Assembly (NCBI GenBank): GCA_964537685.1
Contig: CAZICM010000044.1
Span: forward strand, 1-64,000
Direction: 5' to 3'
Length of the DNA stretch: 64,000 nt
DNA from: CAZICM01 sp964537685
Lineage (GTDB): Bacteria; Myxococcota_A; Polyangia; Polyangiales; Polyangiaceae
Part shown: positions 34,876-42,793 of the stretch, piece after piece
How positions within the stretch are numbered: the first letter of the stretch is position 1
How the letters are laid out: every line of letters starts with the position of its first letter
Program-made: the position numbers and the translations under genes
Notes under the pieces: model-generated
Told to the model about the DNA's origin: nothing
The model's database searches: none
What the model saw: only the letters and a program-made list of their open reading frames with translations

Positions 34876-36009
34876 TTAGATGCGCATGGGCATGACAACG
34901 GCCACATACACTTGCGTTGCCGATTCGGTCGCGGGACGAATGACGGCCGGATCGAGCTCGCCCGATACGCCGAGCACAACTTCCTCTTCATCCATGGCGT
35001 TGAGCACATCCAAGAAATAGCCCGCGTTAAAGCCGATGGTGACTTCGGGTCCGCTGTAGTCGACGGGGATCTCGTCGTAGGCGTTTCCGCTGTCGGGGCT
35101 TTCGCTGGTGATACGTAAAGCGCCTGTGACCAAGGAAAGTTTTACGCCGCCGGTGCGGTCGTTGGCGGCGATTCGGATGGCTTTCATTGCATCGCGGAGC
35201 AAGAGGCGCGGTGCGCGCACAGAGCGATCGCTGAGCGATGGGATAACTTGCTGATAGGGCGGGAACTGCGCATCGACGAGCTTCACAGAGAAGTTTGTGC
35301 CGACCAGATGAAAGAAGGCATGCGGACCGCTTTGAGCGATCTTCACGATGGGTGTGCTGTCTTTATCGCCGCGCGATTGATCCGCGAGATGGCGAAGCTG
35401 ATTGATCGCTTTTTGAGGGATGAGCATGGTGGCGGTGGCCGAGCTTCCGCGCACGGTGATTTCCATTTTGGAGAGGCGATGGCCATCGGTCGTAACCATC
35501 CGAACGCGGTCGCCTGCCCACTCAAAGAGCGCGCTGTTTACGTGGGGCCGCGTCTCATCGGACGAGATCGAAAAGTGGGTTCGCTGCATGAGCATGGCGA
35601 GATGTTCGACGGGAAGCTCAAGCGTCGGCGCATCGGCTGCAGGCTTTGGCAGAGCGGGAAACTCGCTGCCTGGGATGCCTGGCAGGGTATAGCGGCGCGG
35701 CGAGCCAACAGCCTTCAATGTGGTTTGAGCATTGTCGGATGTCGTCAATTGAATCGGTCCATCCGGCATATTCTTGATGCGCTCGAAGAGATCTTTTGCG
35801 GGCACTGCCGTCGAGCCTGATCGAACGATTTCGGCATTGGCTTGGCCACTGACCGAGAGATACAAATCCGTTGCGGCGACGCGCAGCGCATTTCCCTCGG
35901 CCGTTAAAAGAATATTGGCGAGTACAGGCATCGCACTCTTTTTGTCGGCGACGCCCTGACAGCGTTCAACGAGGCGTTCAAAATCTTTTTTGGTGATTAC
36001 GAGGTCCAT
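34876..36009 (-). CDS. dnaN: DNA polymerase III sliding clamp, beta subunit
   Basis: The 377-residue beta clamp starts MDLVITKKDFERLVERCQG and continues with three repeated clamp domains: KSAMPVLANILLTAEGNALRVAATDLYLS in the first, LPGIPGSEFPALP and HFSISSDETRPHVNSALFEW in the second, and PDSGNAYDEIPVDYSGPEVTIGFNAGYFLDVL in the third, ending VVMPMRI as usual. It is the first gene of the minus-strand dnaN-recF-gyrB unit. I chose ATG 36009; an upstream start in frame (36027) would add six unconserved residues. The upstream side is the AT-rich origin-like region with a TTCAAA-N6-TTTGAA dyad at 36039-36056, possibly a dnaN control site. Confidence 0.97.
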   Translation of the reverse strand: MDLVITKKDFERLVERCQGVADKKSAMPVLANILLTAEGNALRVAATDLYLSVSGQANAEIVRSGSTAVPAKDLFERIKNMPDGPIQLTTSDNAQTTLKAVGSPRRYTLPGIPGSEFPALPKPAADAPTLELPVEHLAMLMQRTHFSISSDETRPHVNSALFEWAGDRVRMVTTDGHRLSKMEITVRGSSATATMLIPQKAINQLRHLADQSRGDKDSTPIVKIAQSGPHAFFHLVGTNFSVKLVDAQFPPYQQVIPSLSDRSVRAPRLLLRDAMKAIRIAANDRTGGVKLSLVTGALRITSESPDSGNAYDEIPVDYSGPEVTIGFNAGYFLDVLNAMDEEEVVLGVSGELDPAVIRPATESATQVYVAVVMPMRI

Positions 36010-36051
36010 GGCACCCTGTGTCTTCAAGAGAACGCCTTTTCAAACTTGTGT

Positions 36052-36249
36052 TTGAACAAGGAACGATCCCTTGGAGGCCCCCCTCTTAGCAGGCTTTTAG
36101 GATTTTGTGTTTGTATTTGGATGGTTTTATGCTGTGTTTTAGGATTCACCCTTGGGTGTGGCCCTTTGACCTACAAAGAACACCTGAACAGCGCGCTCTC
36201 TTCTCTTCGATCAGAAGAAGATAAAATTATATACACGTCGTTATCGTAG
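36052..36249 (+). pseudogene. possible truncated lipoprotein reading frame in the origin region
   Basis: A TTG-started frame gives about 65 residues with a basic start (NKERS), a hydrophobic stretch (LLGFCVCIWMVLCC) and a lipobox-like TLGC followed by GPLTYKEHLNS, then stops after KIIYTSLS. The CGP-x-Y start after lipidation recalls short myxobacterial lipoproteins that are much longer. The next frame stays open with an AT-rich but uncertain sequence, so a frameshifted remnant is possible. It may equally be chance in AT-rich origin DNA. Confidence 0.3.
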
Positions 36250-36406
36250 GCCCTGTGAATCGTGGGGAAAGATAGAAAAGCTTAATGATATTCATAAGAT
36301 AGCATTAGGCTTTCCTGTGGGCAAAACCTGGGGAGACTCTTGAAAACCCAAAGGGATCGATTGAAGCGATCCTTTATTCAGAAGGTTCACACAGTTGTTC
36401 CCTTGG

Positions 36407-36415
36407 TTATCCACA
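36407..36415 (+). promoter_or_regulatory. DnaA box, perfect consensus
   Basis: TTATCCACA matches the strong R-type DnaA box exactly. It lies between dnaN and a rightward gene in the AT-rich origin candidate. A run of Ts follows at 36417-36422. Confidence 0.75.
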
Positions 36416-36459
36416 GTTTTTTCTTGACGTCGGCTGACAAGCCTTCCAAGGCTTCGCTT

Positions 36460-37530
36460 GTGATTTCACGCATCGCTTATTTGGAATGGGCCATTTCTAC
36501 ATTTCCCCTAGCCCGGTACAATCTCGCGGTCAGCGGCGTTTGTCCTGTATCGCTAGAGACCTTGGAAGAAATGGGGGCCAAGCCTGTGTTGGGGGCGCCT
36601 CATGCGGTGCCTGCGTTTTGTCATGGGATATCTCAGCGTTATGGAATTCCCGAGGGTGAGATTCTTCCGGCGCTGGGGACCTCGGGGGCGCTTTATGTAA
36701 GCTTGGCTGTTGGGGCCCGGGCTGGGGATTCTATTCTGGTTGAGGCGCCGGCCTACGAGCCTCTCTATCGCGTGGCGGAAGGTCTTGGTCTGACGGTGAA
36801 CCGTTTTGAGCGGAGCTTTGAAGAGGGCTTTAAGCTAAATATTTCCCGGATATTGGGCGCTTTGCATCCGACGACCAAGATGGTTCTTCTATCGAGCCCA
36901 AACAATCCCAGCGGTGTGTTCGATACCAATGAAGAGCTATTGGAACTGTCGCGGGCTTTAAAGGCGAGGGATGTTTTATTGGTCGTCGATGAAGTCTATC
37001 GAGAGCTATGCGACGAAGGGACGACGGCGCGGACACTGGATAGCAATATTATCGCTCTATCAAGCCTGACAAAATGCTTTGGGCTAGGCTTTTCCCGGTC
37101 GGGCTGGCTATTGGGGCCCCGTGAATTTATCGAACGCGCCCGGATGCTTACGATGCATATCACAGGAGAATTTCCCCGGATGTCGGCGGCGGTGGGCGCG
37201 GCGGGGATATCGGTTGCGGGATCTTTGCTGGAGATAGCGCGCTCCAAGCTCGACGAACGGCTTTCGCTGGTCTGTTCCTTTGCCGAACGGAATGCCAAAT
37301 ATTTGATGTGGGTTCCTCCTGTCAGGGGAGGCGTATTTGGATTTTTTAAAGATAAAAGGGGCCGATCGATAAAAGAATTGTTGCTGGCGGGATTAGAAAG
37401 CCAACAAGTTCTTGCGGTACCGGGTGACTTTTTTGGAGTCCCCGACGGTTTTCGTTTATCGTGGACGCTCGCTCCGGAACAGATCCAAGAAGGATTGTTG
37501 CGGCTCGAACGGGTGTTGGGCTGTGAGTAA
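36460..37530 (+). CDS. PLP-dependent class I/II aminotransferase
   Basis: The 356-residue product (from GTG 36460) carries the fold type I aminotransferase pattern. LGTSGALYVSLAVGARAGD and ILVEAPAYEPL are at the front, SSPNNPSGVFDTNEELLEL in the middle, VVDEVYREL holds the PLP-binding Asp, and SLTKCFGLGFSRSGWL holds the Schiff-base Lys (Lys near residue 210). The amino acid it transaminates is unclear, with a class close to aspartate or aromatic enzymes. The open frame reaches 36340, but its first 40 residues cover the DnaA box and are not conserved-looking, so I use a later GTG. It overlaps the downstream ABC ATPase gene by eight bases. Confidence 0.85.
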   Translation: MISRIAYLEWAISTFPLARYNLAVSGVCPVSLETLEEMGAKPVLGAPHAVPAFCHGISQRYGIPEGEILPALGTSGALYVSLAVGARAGDSILVEAPAYEPLYRVAEGLGLTVNRFERSFEEGFKLNISRILGALHPTTKMVLLSSPNNPSGVFDTNEELLELSRALKARDVLLVVDEVYRELCDEGTTARTLDSNIIALSSLTKCFGLGFSRSGWLLGPREFIERARMLTMHITGEFPRMSAAVGAAGISVAGSLLEIARSKLDERLSLVCSFAERNAKYLMWVPPVRGGVFGFFKDKRGRSIKELLLAGLESQQVLAVPGDFFGVPDGFRLSWTLAPEQIQEGLLRLERVLGCE

Positions 37531-38215
37531 ATCGATCTCAGCGAAAGGGATGCATAAGCCGGGAATTGAGCGGGTTTCCGTTCGCAATGTCATAAAGACG
37601 TATGGATCGACGGTAGCGCTGCGAGGGGTATCGGCGGAATTTAAGGCGGGCGCGGTTTCTTTGATTGAAGGCGCCAATGGTTCGGGAAAGTCAACGCTGC
37701 TCGGTATTGTTGGGACGATGATTAAACCGAGCTCGGGCAGGGTATTTTATGAGCCCTTGGGGGAGGACGCTCATGCAGTTCGGGCCGAGATTGGCTGGGT
37801 TTCACATGAAACGCTTGCATATCCCGATTTAACAGGGCGCCAAAATATCGAACTGGCCGCGAAAGTTCATGGCATCGATGCGCGGGATACCTGGGAGCGG
37901 GCCAAGGAACGTTTTGAACTGCTCGGTTTTGCGGAGCGGCCTTTGCGTACTTGTTCGCGCGGTCAAAAACAAAGAATTGCCCTGGCCCGCGCGCTGGCGC
38001 ACAAGCCTTCTCTCTTGCTCTTGGATGAACCGACGACCGGTTTGGATAAAGCGGGTGTGGCGAGGCTGCTGAGCGTATTGGATGAAGAGGTTCAGCGAGG
38101 GGCTGTGGTTCTTTTGGTGTCGCATGAGCCCGAAGTATTTGGCGGACGGGCGACGAAGAAACTTTTGTTGGAACGGGGACGGGTTACAAGTCCCTCGCAT
38201 GAAGAGGCTTCGTAG
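37523..38215 (+). CDS. ABC transporter ATP-binding protein, CcmA-like
   Basis: The 230-residue ATPase has a Walker A GANGSGKSTLLGIV, signature CSRGQKQRIALARALA, Walker B LLLLDEPTTGLD and H-loop VLLVSHEP. The stretch IGWVSHETLAYPDLTGRQNI between the walkers resembles the heme-exporter ATPase CcmA. No permease gene lies beside it, so the partner must be elsewhere. It may serve another exporter, or the family resemblance may be by fold only. The start is a GTG inside the aminotransferase gene (37523); an ATG at 37550 is an alternative with weak ribosome binding. Confidence 0.85.
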   Translation: MSKSISAKGMHKPGIERVSVRNVIKTYGSTVALRGVSAEFKAGAVSLIEGANGSGKSTLLGIVGTMIKPSSGRVFYEPLGEDAHAVRAEIGWVSHETLAYPDLTGRQNIELAAKVHGIDARDTWERAKERFELLGFAERPLRTCSRGQKQRIALARALAHKPSLLLLDEPTTGLDKAGVARLLSVLDEEVQRGAVVLLVSHEPEVFGGRATKKLLLERGRVTSPSHEEAS

Positions 38216-38252
38216 GCGTATAACAATAAAAAATGCCAGTGGGAGGCCGTCG

Positions 38253-39944
38253 ATGCGTGTCCGAGCATTTTGTTTTGTAGCGGTTGCGGGGCTTTTATCG
38301 CTGGGCGGGCGGGTTTGGGCACAGCCGTTAAAGAATGCCGTGCCTCCTCGGGCCGAGGCGTCGCCGTCGGAAGGAACCGTGCTGGCTCTGGACGGTGAGC
38401 AGTTGGTTGTGGATGTGGGTGAGTCCAAAGGGGGCGCCGTTGGGCTCAGTGTAGAGCTATGGAGACCGGTGAAGCTTAAGCATCCGGTAACAGGCGCGAT
38501 CATCAGCGACCGATATCGGTTGGGCGAGCTCAAGTTGCTTCAAGTCCGCCCTACGCTGTCCCTGGCCGAAGTCTCGGGAACCCTGGCCCGGCCTCCCGCT
38601 GTGGGTGATGTGGTGGTTCTTCATTCGGGCCGGTTTATTCCACCGGTGGTTGATCGGCCGGCAAGCGAGCCATCCAATCTTCCCCGCGTTGGGACGCCCA
38701 ATGGTGAAACGACCTCTGGAGCGAGTGCAAACGACGGTGAAGCTCAAGGATTGGCGGCCTTATTTGACAGCCTAAATCAAGGAACGATACCCGAGCGGAT
38801 TCGCAAACTGGAGCATTATGTTCAAAGCCGGCCTCAAGGACGCTTTTCAGAGGCGTTGCAAGAAGAGGCTCAGATGCTTCGGCGCCTGCTAAAGCCGGCG
38901 GCTGTGGACAAAGGCGCGGCTCAGTCCCCCAAGGCAGATAAGACCACACCTCTCCCGCGTTGGTTTGTAGGTCCCTCCGAAGTGACGGAAGATACGCCGC
39001 TTCAGCTTGCGCTGGAAGTGTCCTCGGAAGCGAAGGGAGCCATTCTGTATCTTAGGCCGCAGGGAAAAAAAACCTACGATTCCCTGCCCATGGAGAATAT
39101 TGGTCACGGCTATTTCTCCGTTACGATTTCGCCCGATCGTTTAGCTACGGATCGCGTCGAGTATTTTATTGATGCAATCGATGAAGATGGCGAGGCAAAA
39201 CCTATTGTTGCGCACGCCGATAAGCCTTCGGATTTTGCGGTGGTACGAAAGCCGGGCGTAGAGAGCCGTGGAACATACAGGATGAGCGCGGCCTTGCTTA
39301 CCGATTACGCCGATTTTAACCGGCTGCGGGGCAATGACCGAATGTGGCAAACGGAAGGCTATTTGGGTATTCGTTTTCAGTCGCTTGGGGTGAGGGCGCT
39401 TCGATCGGGATTTGGGGTTCTTCGGGGTGTAAGCGGTTCGGTGGAAGAGTTGGATCGAGAGCTTGACCCTAAGCCCGGCCGGGAGATCGGATTGACGTAC
39501 GGCTATTTGGAACTGGAATTGGGTTTATGGGAATCCTTTTCGATGATTGGCCGAGGCGTGGTCGGTCTGTTGGATGATGGGATATCGGGCGGCGCTCAAG
39601 TATTTGTTCGATTTGGGAGCGATTTGGGGACCAATTTAATGGTGGGCGGTGAGGTTTTGGGGGGTGTGGGTCTAAGAACGATCGCTCAATTGGAATTGGG
39701 GATGTTTGACAAGGTGCCGATGCTGCTTAGAGCGGAGACCACCAATCAGCCCGCGGGAGGCTCGCCGAGCCGGGCCGATACAGATACGGCTCAATTGGAA
39801 AGCGAACGAGGCACGCGCCTGATTGTTCAAGCGGGATACCGGGTTCTTCCAAAGTTAACGTTGTCGGCCCGGGCATCGGTGCAAGGGCGAACGATTTGGC
39901 ACGCCGGGCCGGGTGTGGGCGGCATGGTCGGTTATAGGTGGTGA
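38253..39944 (+). CDS. outer-membrane beta-barrel-type secreted protein
   Basis: The 563-residue protein has a Sec signal (ending GRVWAQ), then N-terminal beta domains (GTVLALDGEQLVVDVGESKGG and later SPDRLATDRVEYFIDAIDEDGEAK), with a helical linker around residues 160-230. The last 180 residues alternate aromatic and Gly beta strands (IGLTYGYLELELGL, MVGGEVLGGVGLRTIAQLEL, GGMVGYRW) and end with Trp, like an outer-membrane barrel. The family is not recognised. ATG 38253 has GGGAGG upstream. The stop is inside the convergent bioD end (overlap 39932-39944). Confidence 0.8.
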   Translation: MRVRAFCFVAVAGLLSLGGRVWAQPLKNAVPPRAEASPSEGTVLALDGEQLVVDVGESKGGAVGLSVELWRPVKLKHPVTGAIISDRYRLGELKLLQVRPTLSLAEVSGTLARPPAVGDVVVLHSGRFIPPVVDRPASEPSNLPRVGTPNGETTSGASANDGEAQGLAALFDSLNQGTIPERIRKLEHYVQSRPQGRFSEALQEEAQMLRRLLKPAAVDKGAAQSPKADKTTPLPRWFVGPSEVTEDTPLQLALEVSSEAKGAILYLRPQGKKTYDSLPMENIGHGYFSVTISPDRLATDRVEYFIDAIDEDGEAKPIVAHADKPSDFAVVRKPGVESRGTYRMSAALLTDYADFNRLRGNDRMWQTEGYLGIRFQSLGVRALRSGFGVLRGVSGSVEELDRELDPKPGREIGLTYGYLELELGLWESFSMIGRGVVGLLDDGISGGAQVFVRFGSDLGTNLMVGGEVLGGVGLRTIAQLELGMFDKVPMLLRAETTNQPAGGSPSRADTDTAQLESERGTRLIVQAGYRVLPKLTLSARASVQGRTIWHAGPGVGGMVGYRW

Positions 39945-40609
39945 TGTGTTTCACGTGAAACAATCAGGTCCACAATTTGAGCGGCTGCTGATCTGAGTTC
40001 TGGGCTGCTGATTGAGGCGCGTGGAAAGCTGGCGGCGACCTTGGCAATTCCAAGGGTATGGAGCTCGGAAGCATTGCTTCCTGTTGAGCCGTCGGCGATA
40101 GGCGGAGCTTGAAGAATAACCCAGGGCTCTGGGAGTTCAGGGCCAAGCGTGCGGAAGGCGAGACAACAAGCCGCCACTTCATGAAGGACGCCGAGGCGAT
40201 CGGGAGCGACCAAGAAAATTCGCTCGGGATGAAGGTGTCGAATCCAATCGAGGTTGGTGAGTCCGGGGCCTAAAGGGGAGAGAAGAGCGCCGGCTGTCTC
40301 TATAAGGAGGACTTGGGCGGAGTGGGAAAGGAGCCAGTCATCAATGCGCTCGAATTGAATGGATACGTCTGCCCGCCTCGCGGCCAAATGGGGAGATACA
40401 GCTTCGCTAAAGGTATAGGGTGCAGGTTTGGGCGGGAATGAACTCACGCGGGCAAGCGCGGCTCCATCGCTTTGCTCGGGTGTCCAGCCAGATTCAATCG
40501 GTTTTAATCCGAGGGTAGGGATGCCGCGGGCCACCAGGGCCTCGACAATGGCAACACCTGCGTGCGTCTTTCCAATTTCGGTTCCTGTTCCGGCGATGAC
40601 AATTCTCAT
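39932..40609 (-). CDS. bioD: dethiobiotin synthetase
   Basis: A 225-residue ATP-dependent ligase with P-loop GTGTEIGKTHAGVAIVEAL and LGLKPIESGWTPEQSDGAAL, including the substrate-binding Lys. It closes the ureido ring from 7,8-diaminopelargonate. The C-terminal codons VSRETHHHL contain a perfect parS palindrome (39947-39962). The gene is last in the minus-strand order zapA-bioF-bioD. Some bioD segments (residues 100-180) are less usual for the family. The rest of the biotin pathway is not in the window. Confidence 0.93.
   Translation of the reverse strand: MRIVIAGTGTEIGKTHAGVAIVEALVARGIPTLGLKPIESGWTPEQSDGAALARVSSFPPKPAPYTFSEAVSPHLAARRADVSIQFERIDDWLLSHSAQVLLIETAGALLSPLGPGLTNLDWIRHLHPERIFLVAPDRLGVLHEVAACCLAFRTLGPELPEPWVILQAPPIADGSTGSNASELHTLGIAKVAASFPRASISSPELRSAAAQIVDLIVSRETHHHL
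39947..39962. promoter_or_regulatory. parS site 1 (ParB-binding palindrome)
   Basis: TGTTTCACGTGAAACA is the perfect 16-bp chromosomal parS consensus. It lies in the bioD 3' end and codes VSRET on the minus strand. It is a probable ParB (Spo0J) loading site near oriC, where SMC is recruited in other bacteria. Confidence 0.93.
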
Positions 40610-40655
40610 GGCGGCGTGAAGGCGAGGGTTTAATTAAAAGGAAGTCGGAGGATGT

Positions 40656-40671
40656 TGTTTCACGTGAAACA
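40656..40671. promoter_or_regulatory. parS site 2 (ParB-binding palindrome)
   Basis: A second perfect TGTTTCACGTGAAACA lies 709 bases from the first. It covers the end of bioF: on the minus strand it codes the last residues C-F-T and the TGA stop. It probably works as a pair with site 1 for ParB loading and spreading. Confidence 0.93.
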
Positions 40672-41823
40672 GTTCCTCAGGTGTTCACAAGCCATCTGAA
40701 TATCGCGCTCAGAGAGCGATGCGGAAACGCTAAACCGAAGGCGCGCCGTGTTCGGTGGAACGGTTGGAGGGCGAATGGCCTGTACAAAGATACCCGCTTC
40801 CAAGAGACGTTCGGAGAGTTCCACGGCCCGGCGGGCGTCGCCCACGATCCAGGGAAGTATGGGTCCGCGCTGGGTTTTCAAGGTGGCCTGGGCTCCGAGT
40901 TCAAGGAGTCTGGTTCTTAAAAGATGGCTTAGATGAAGGAGCTTTTCACGGCCCGCGTCATCGTCGGCAACCCGCTGAATACGAAGGTCGATCGCTTTGG
41001 CCAGATATGGGCTAATGCCTGTCGAGAAGACAAAACTTCGAGCCCGGTTCCATAGATAGGTATAGAGAAGGGTTGAGCCTGCGACAAAGGCTCCTTGAAG
41101 GCCAATGGCTTTGCCGAGCGTGCCAACCAAAATATCCGGCCGGATGCCTGCCTCCGCACAGAGTCCCGCGCCCTTTGGTCCAAAGACGCCGAGGGCATGA
41201 GCCTCGTCCACCATAAATATGGCCTGATAGCGATCGCATAGGGAACGAAGGCGCTGAAGGTCGGGGATATCGCCATCCATGCTGAAGTAACTTTCTGTGA
41301 TCACCCATCGGCGGCGATACGAAGAGCCCATTTGAAGGGCTCGCTCATAGGCTTCGGTGTTTCGATGAGGGATGATTTCAATTTGAGCGCCGGACAACCG
41401 GCAACCGTCGATGATGGATGCGTGATTAAAGGCATCGGAAAGTATAAGGTCGCCTGGTCGGATCAAGGCGGCGATGGTTCCAAGATTGGCCGCGTAGCCC
41501 GATGAAAAGAGGAGGGAGCTTTCGGTGCCAACCCATTGGGCAATATGTCGTTCCGCTTGTTGATGAGCTGGATGATGGCCGCTGATGAGGCGAGAGGCCC
41601 CCGCGCCACTTGGATATGAATCGGGTTGAAGAGGGGTGCCGGGGGCGCTTGGCCAGGGTTCCGCCGCATAACCCAAATAGTCATTGGAGCAGAGGATAAT
41701 CCGCGTTTGCGAAGGAGAAGCGCCGTTTGGGCCGGCAGACTGAGGAGGCCGCCTCAGCAGGTTTTTTTCGGAAAGGGCTGAAAGCTCGGTGCGGAGAAAA
41801 TCTGAAAGAAGGGTTTCGCTCAT
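40660..41823 (-). CDS. bioF: 8-amino-7-oxononanoate synthase
   Basis: The 387-residue PLP enzyme of the alpha-oxoamine synthase family. It has LCSNDYLGYA, GAGASRLISGHHPAHQQAE, FSSGYAANLGTIAAL, NHASIIDGCRLSG, the PLP Asp in VDEAHALGVFGPKG and the Schiff-base Lys in DILVGTLGKAIGLQGAF. It joins pimeloyl-ACP/CoA with alanine in biotin synthesis. Homologous 2-amino-3-ketobutyrate or 5-aminolevulinate synthases are excluded by the neighbour bioD. The start overlaps zapA by four bases. The last codons lie inside parS site 2. Confidence 0.94.
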   Translation of the reverse strand: MSETLLSDFLRTELSALSEKNLLRRPPQSAGPNGASPSQTRIILCSNDYLGYAAEPWPSAPGTPLQPDSYPSGAGASRLISGHHPAHQQAERHIAQWVGTESSLLFSSGYAANLGTIAALIRPGDLILSDAFNHASIIDGCRLSGAQIEIIPHRNTEAYERALQMGSSYRRRWVITESYFSMDGDIPDLQRLRSLCDRYQAIFMVDEAHALGVFGPKGAGLCAEAGIRPDILVGTLGKAIGLQGAFVAGSTLLYTYLWNRARSFVFSTGISPYLAKAIDLRIQRVADDDAGREKLLHLSHLLRTRLLELGAQATLKTQRGPILPWIVGDARRAVELSERLLEAGIFVQAIRPPTVPPNTARLRFSVSASLSERDIQMACEHLRNCFT

Positions 41824-42161
41824 AGGGTTGAATCGCCCGCTTCTTCTTCCTGCTCGCTTAGCGGCGAGACGGGGGAACGCATCAGCGCTTGGTCCACTCG
41901 TTCAAGAATTCTTGTGAATGCTTCGCGAAACTTTGTTTTGAGAAGCCGGGTCTTGGTTCGCTCCTCTTCGAGGTCATGCGCCAAGGCCATCGCCGCTAAC
42001 AGCATCGCCTGTTGAGGCATCATCGAACGGCCCGGTTGCATCAAAGGCGCGAGTCTTTCCTCAACGGCTGTCGCCAAACGTTGAAGTTCTTCATCGCTCG
42101 CCGAGCTGACCACGCGGTACGATTGTCCACCGACCCGCAATTGAACTGTGCGCCGTGCCAT
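41820..42161 (-). CDS. zapA: cell division protein ZapA-like
   Basis: The 113-residue protein has the ZapA start TVQLRVGGQSYRVVSSASDEELQRLATAVEERLAPL and a C-terminal coiled coil (AMALAHDLEEERTKTRLLKTKFREAFTRIL). ZapA crosslinks FtsZ filaments. The start is ATG 42161, and a GTG nine bases upstream is an alternative. Its end overlaps bioF by four bases. Only about 15 bases separate it from the divergent gene. The acidic tail is EQEEEAGDS. Confidence 0.85.
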   Translation of the reverse strand: MARRTVQLRVGGQSYRVVSSASDEELQRLATAVEERLAPLMQPGRSMMPQQAMLLAAMALAHDLEEERTKTRLLKTKFREAFTRILERVDQALMRSPVSPLSEQEEEAGDSTL

Positions 42162-42176
42162 GCGGGCCACGCTATC

Positions 42177-42785
42177 ATGCTTTTTAAGATGCTTCGATAT
42201 CGACGATATCTGTGTTCATGGCTTTTTGTTTTTGCCCTGTTGCTTGCGGTGTATCCAGCTCAGGCGGCTCCTCAGGGAACGGCGGGCTTGACCATAGGCG
42301 CCGCGGGGACTGGATATCATCATCGCTATTGGGAAGAGACCCGCTTTCATCTCGGCGCGCGGGGCGATGTGTTGTTTGGGCGGGATCGCAATTCGGATTT
42401 TGGTTTCGGCCCTTATGTCGAGGTGGGTACGAATGGCTTTCAATCGATTCAATTTGGAGGCGGCGCTTCATTGCTTTTGCCGGTGATCGATTATCTGCCA
42501 CTGGTGATCTCGCTGGGAGCCTATGGCCAAAAGTCCGATGATGATTTTGGCCTTTCGCCTGGCGTGTCCACAGGGCTATTTTGGGGTAGCCGCAGCTATA
42601 ACTTCCACGGCGGCTACATTATGAGCGCCGGGCTGATTGGGCAATTTCGCTATGGTTTGGGCGCTTCGGGCGAAACGTCCATCATCGTGGGCGCTCAGAT
42701 CGATTTTCTGGCGATGAGCCTTCCCTTTTTGTTTTTGATCAATGCGATTCGCGGAGGTTCATCCGATACCCGGCCGGTTCGTTGA
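42177..42785 (+). CDS. outer-membrane-like secreted beta protein
   Basis: The 202-residue protein has a basic start and a Sec signal (CSWLFVFALLLAVYPAQA), then strands typical of a small beta barrel (GTGYHHRYWEETRFHLGARGDVLFG, FGFGPYVEVGTNGFQSIQFGGGASLLLPVIDYLPLVISLGAYG, GGYIMSAGLIGQFRYGLG). The final segment is hydrophobic (AMSLPFLFLINAI). No family name can be given. The start is ATG 42177 or 42189; the frame upstream is not conserved-looking. Confidence 0.75.
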   Translation: MLFKMLRYRRYLCSWLFVFALLLAVYPAQAAPQGTAGLTIGAAGTGYHHRYWEETRFHLGARGDVLFGRDRNSDFGFGPYVEVGTNGFQSIQFGGGASLLLPVIDYLPLVISLGAYGQKSDDDFGLSPGVSTGLFWGSRSYNFHGGYIMSAGLIGQFRYGLGASGETSIIVGAQIDFLAMSLPFLFLINAIRGGSSDTRPVR

Positions 42786-42793
42786 TTGCGCAA

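Larger units (their letters stand above)
36010..36459. other. candidate chromosomal replication origin region (oriC)
   Basis: A 450-base intergenic region upstream of dnaN has AT-rich tracts (about 36208-36310, with AAAATTATATACA and AATGATATTCATAAG), a perfect DnaA box TTATCCACA (36407-36415) and weaker boxes: TTATATACA (36227-36235), and on the other strand TGTGAATCG (36254-36262) and TGTGGGCAA (36316-36324). Replication genes dnaN-recF-gyrB go left and other genes go right, so both sides read away from here. dnaA is absent from the window. Two perfect parS sites lie 3.5-4.3 kb away. The region also contains a short open reading frame, listed separately. Confidence 0.6.

Noticed and set aside
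36340..36459. ATG/TTG-proximal extension of the aminotransferase into the origin region
   Set aside because: The 40 added residues cover the DnaA box and have no aminotransferase-like sequence. A later GTG is preferred, but this is not proven.
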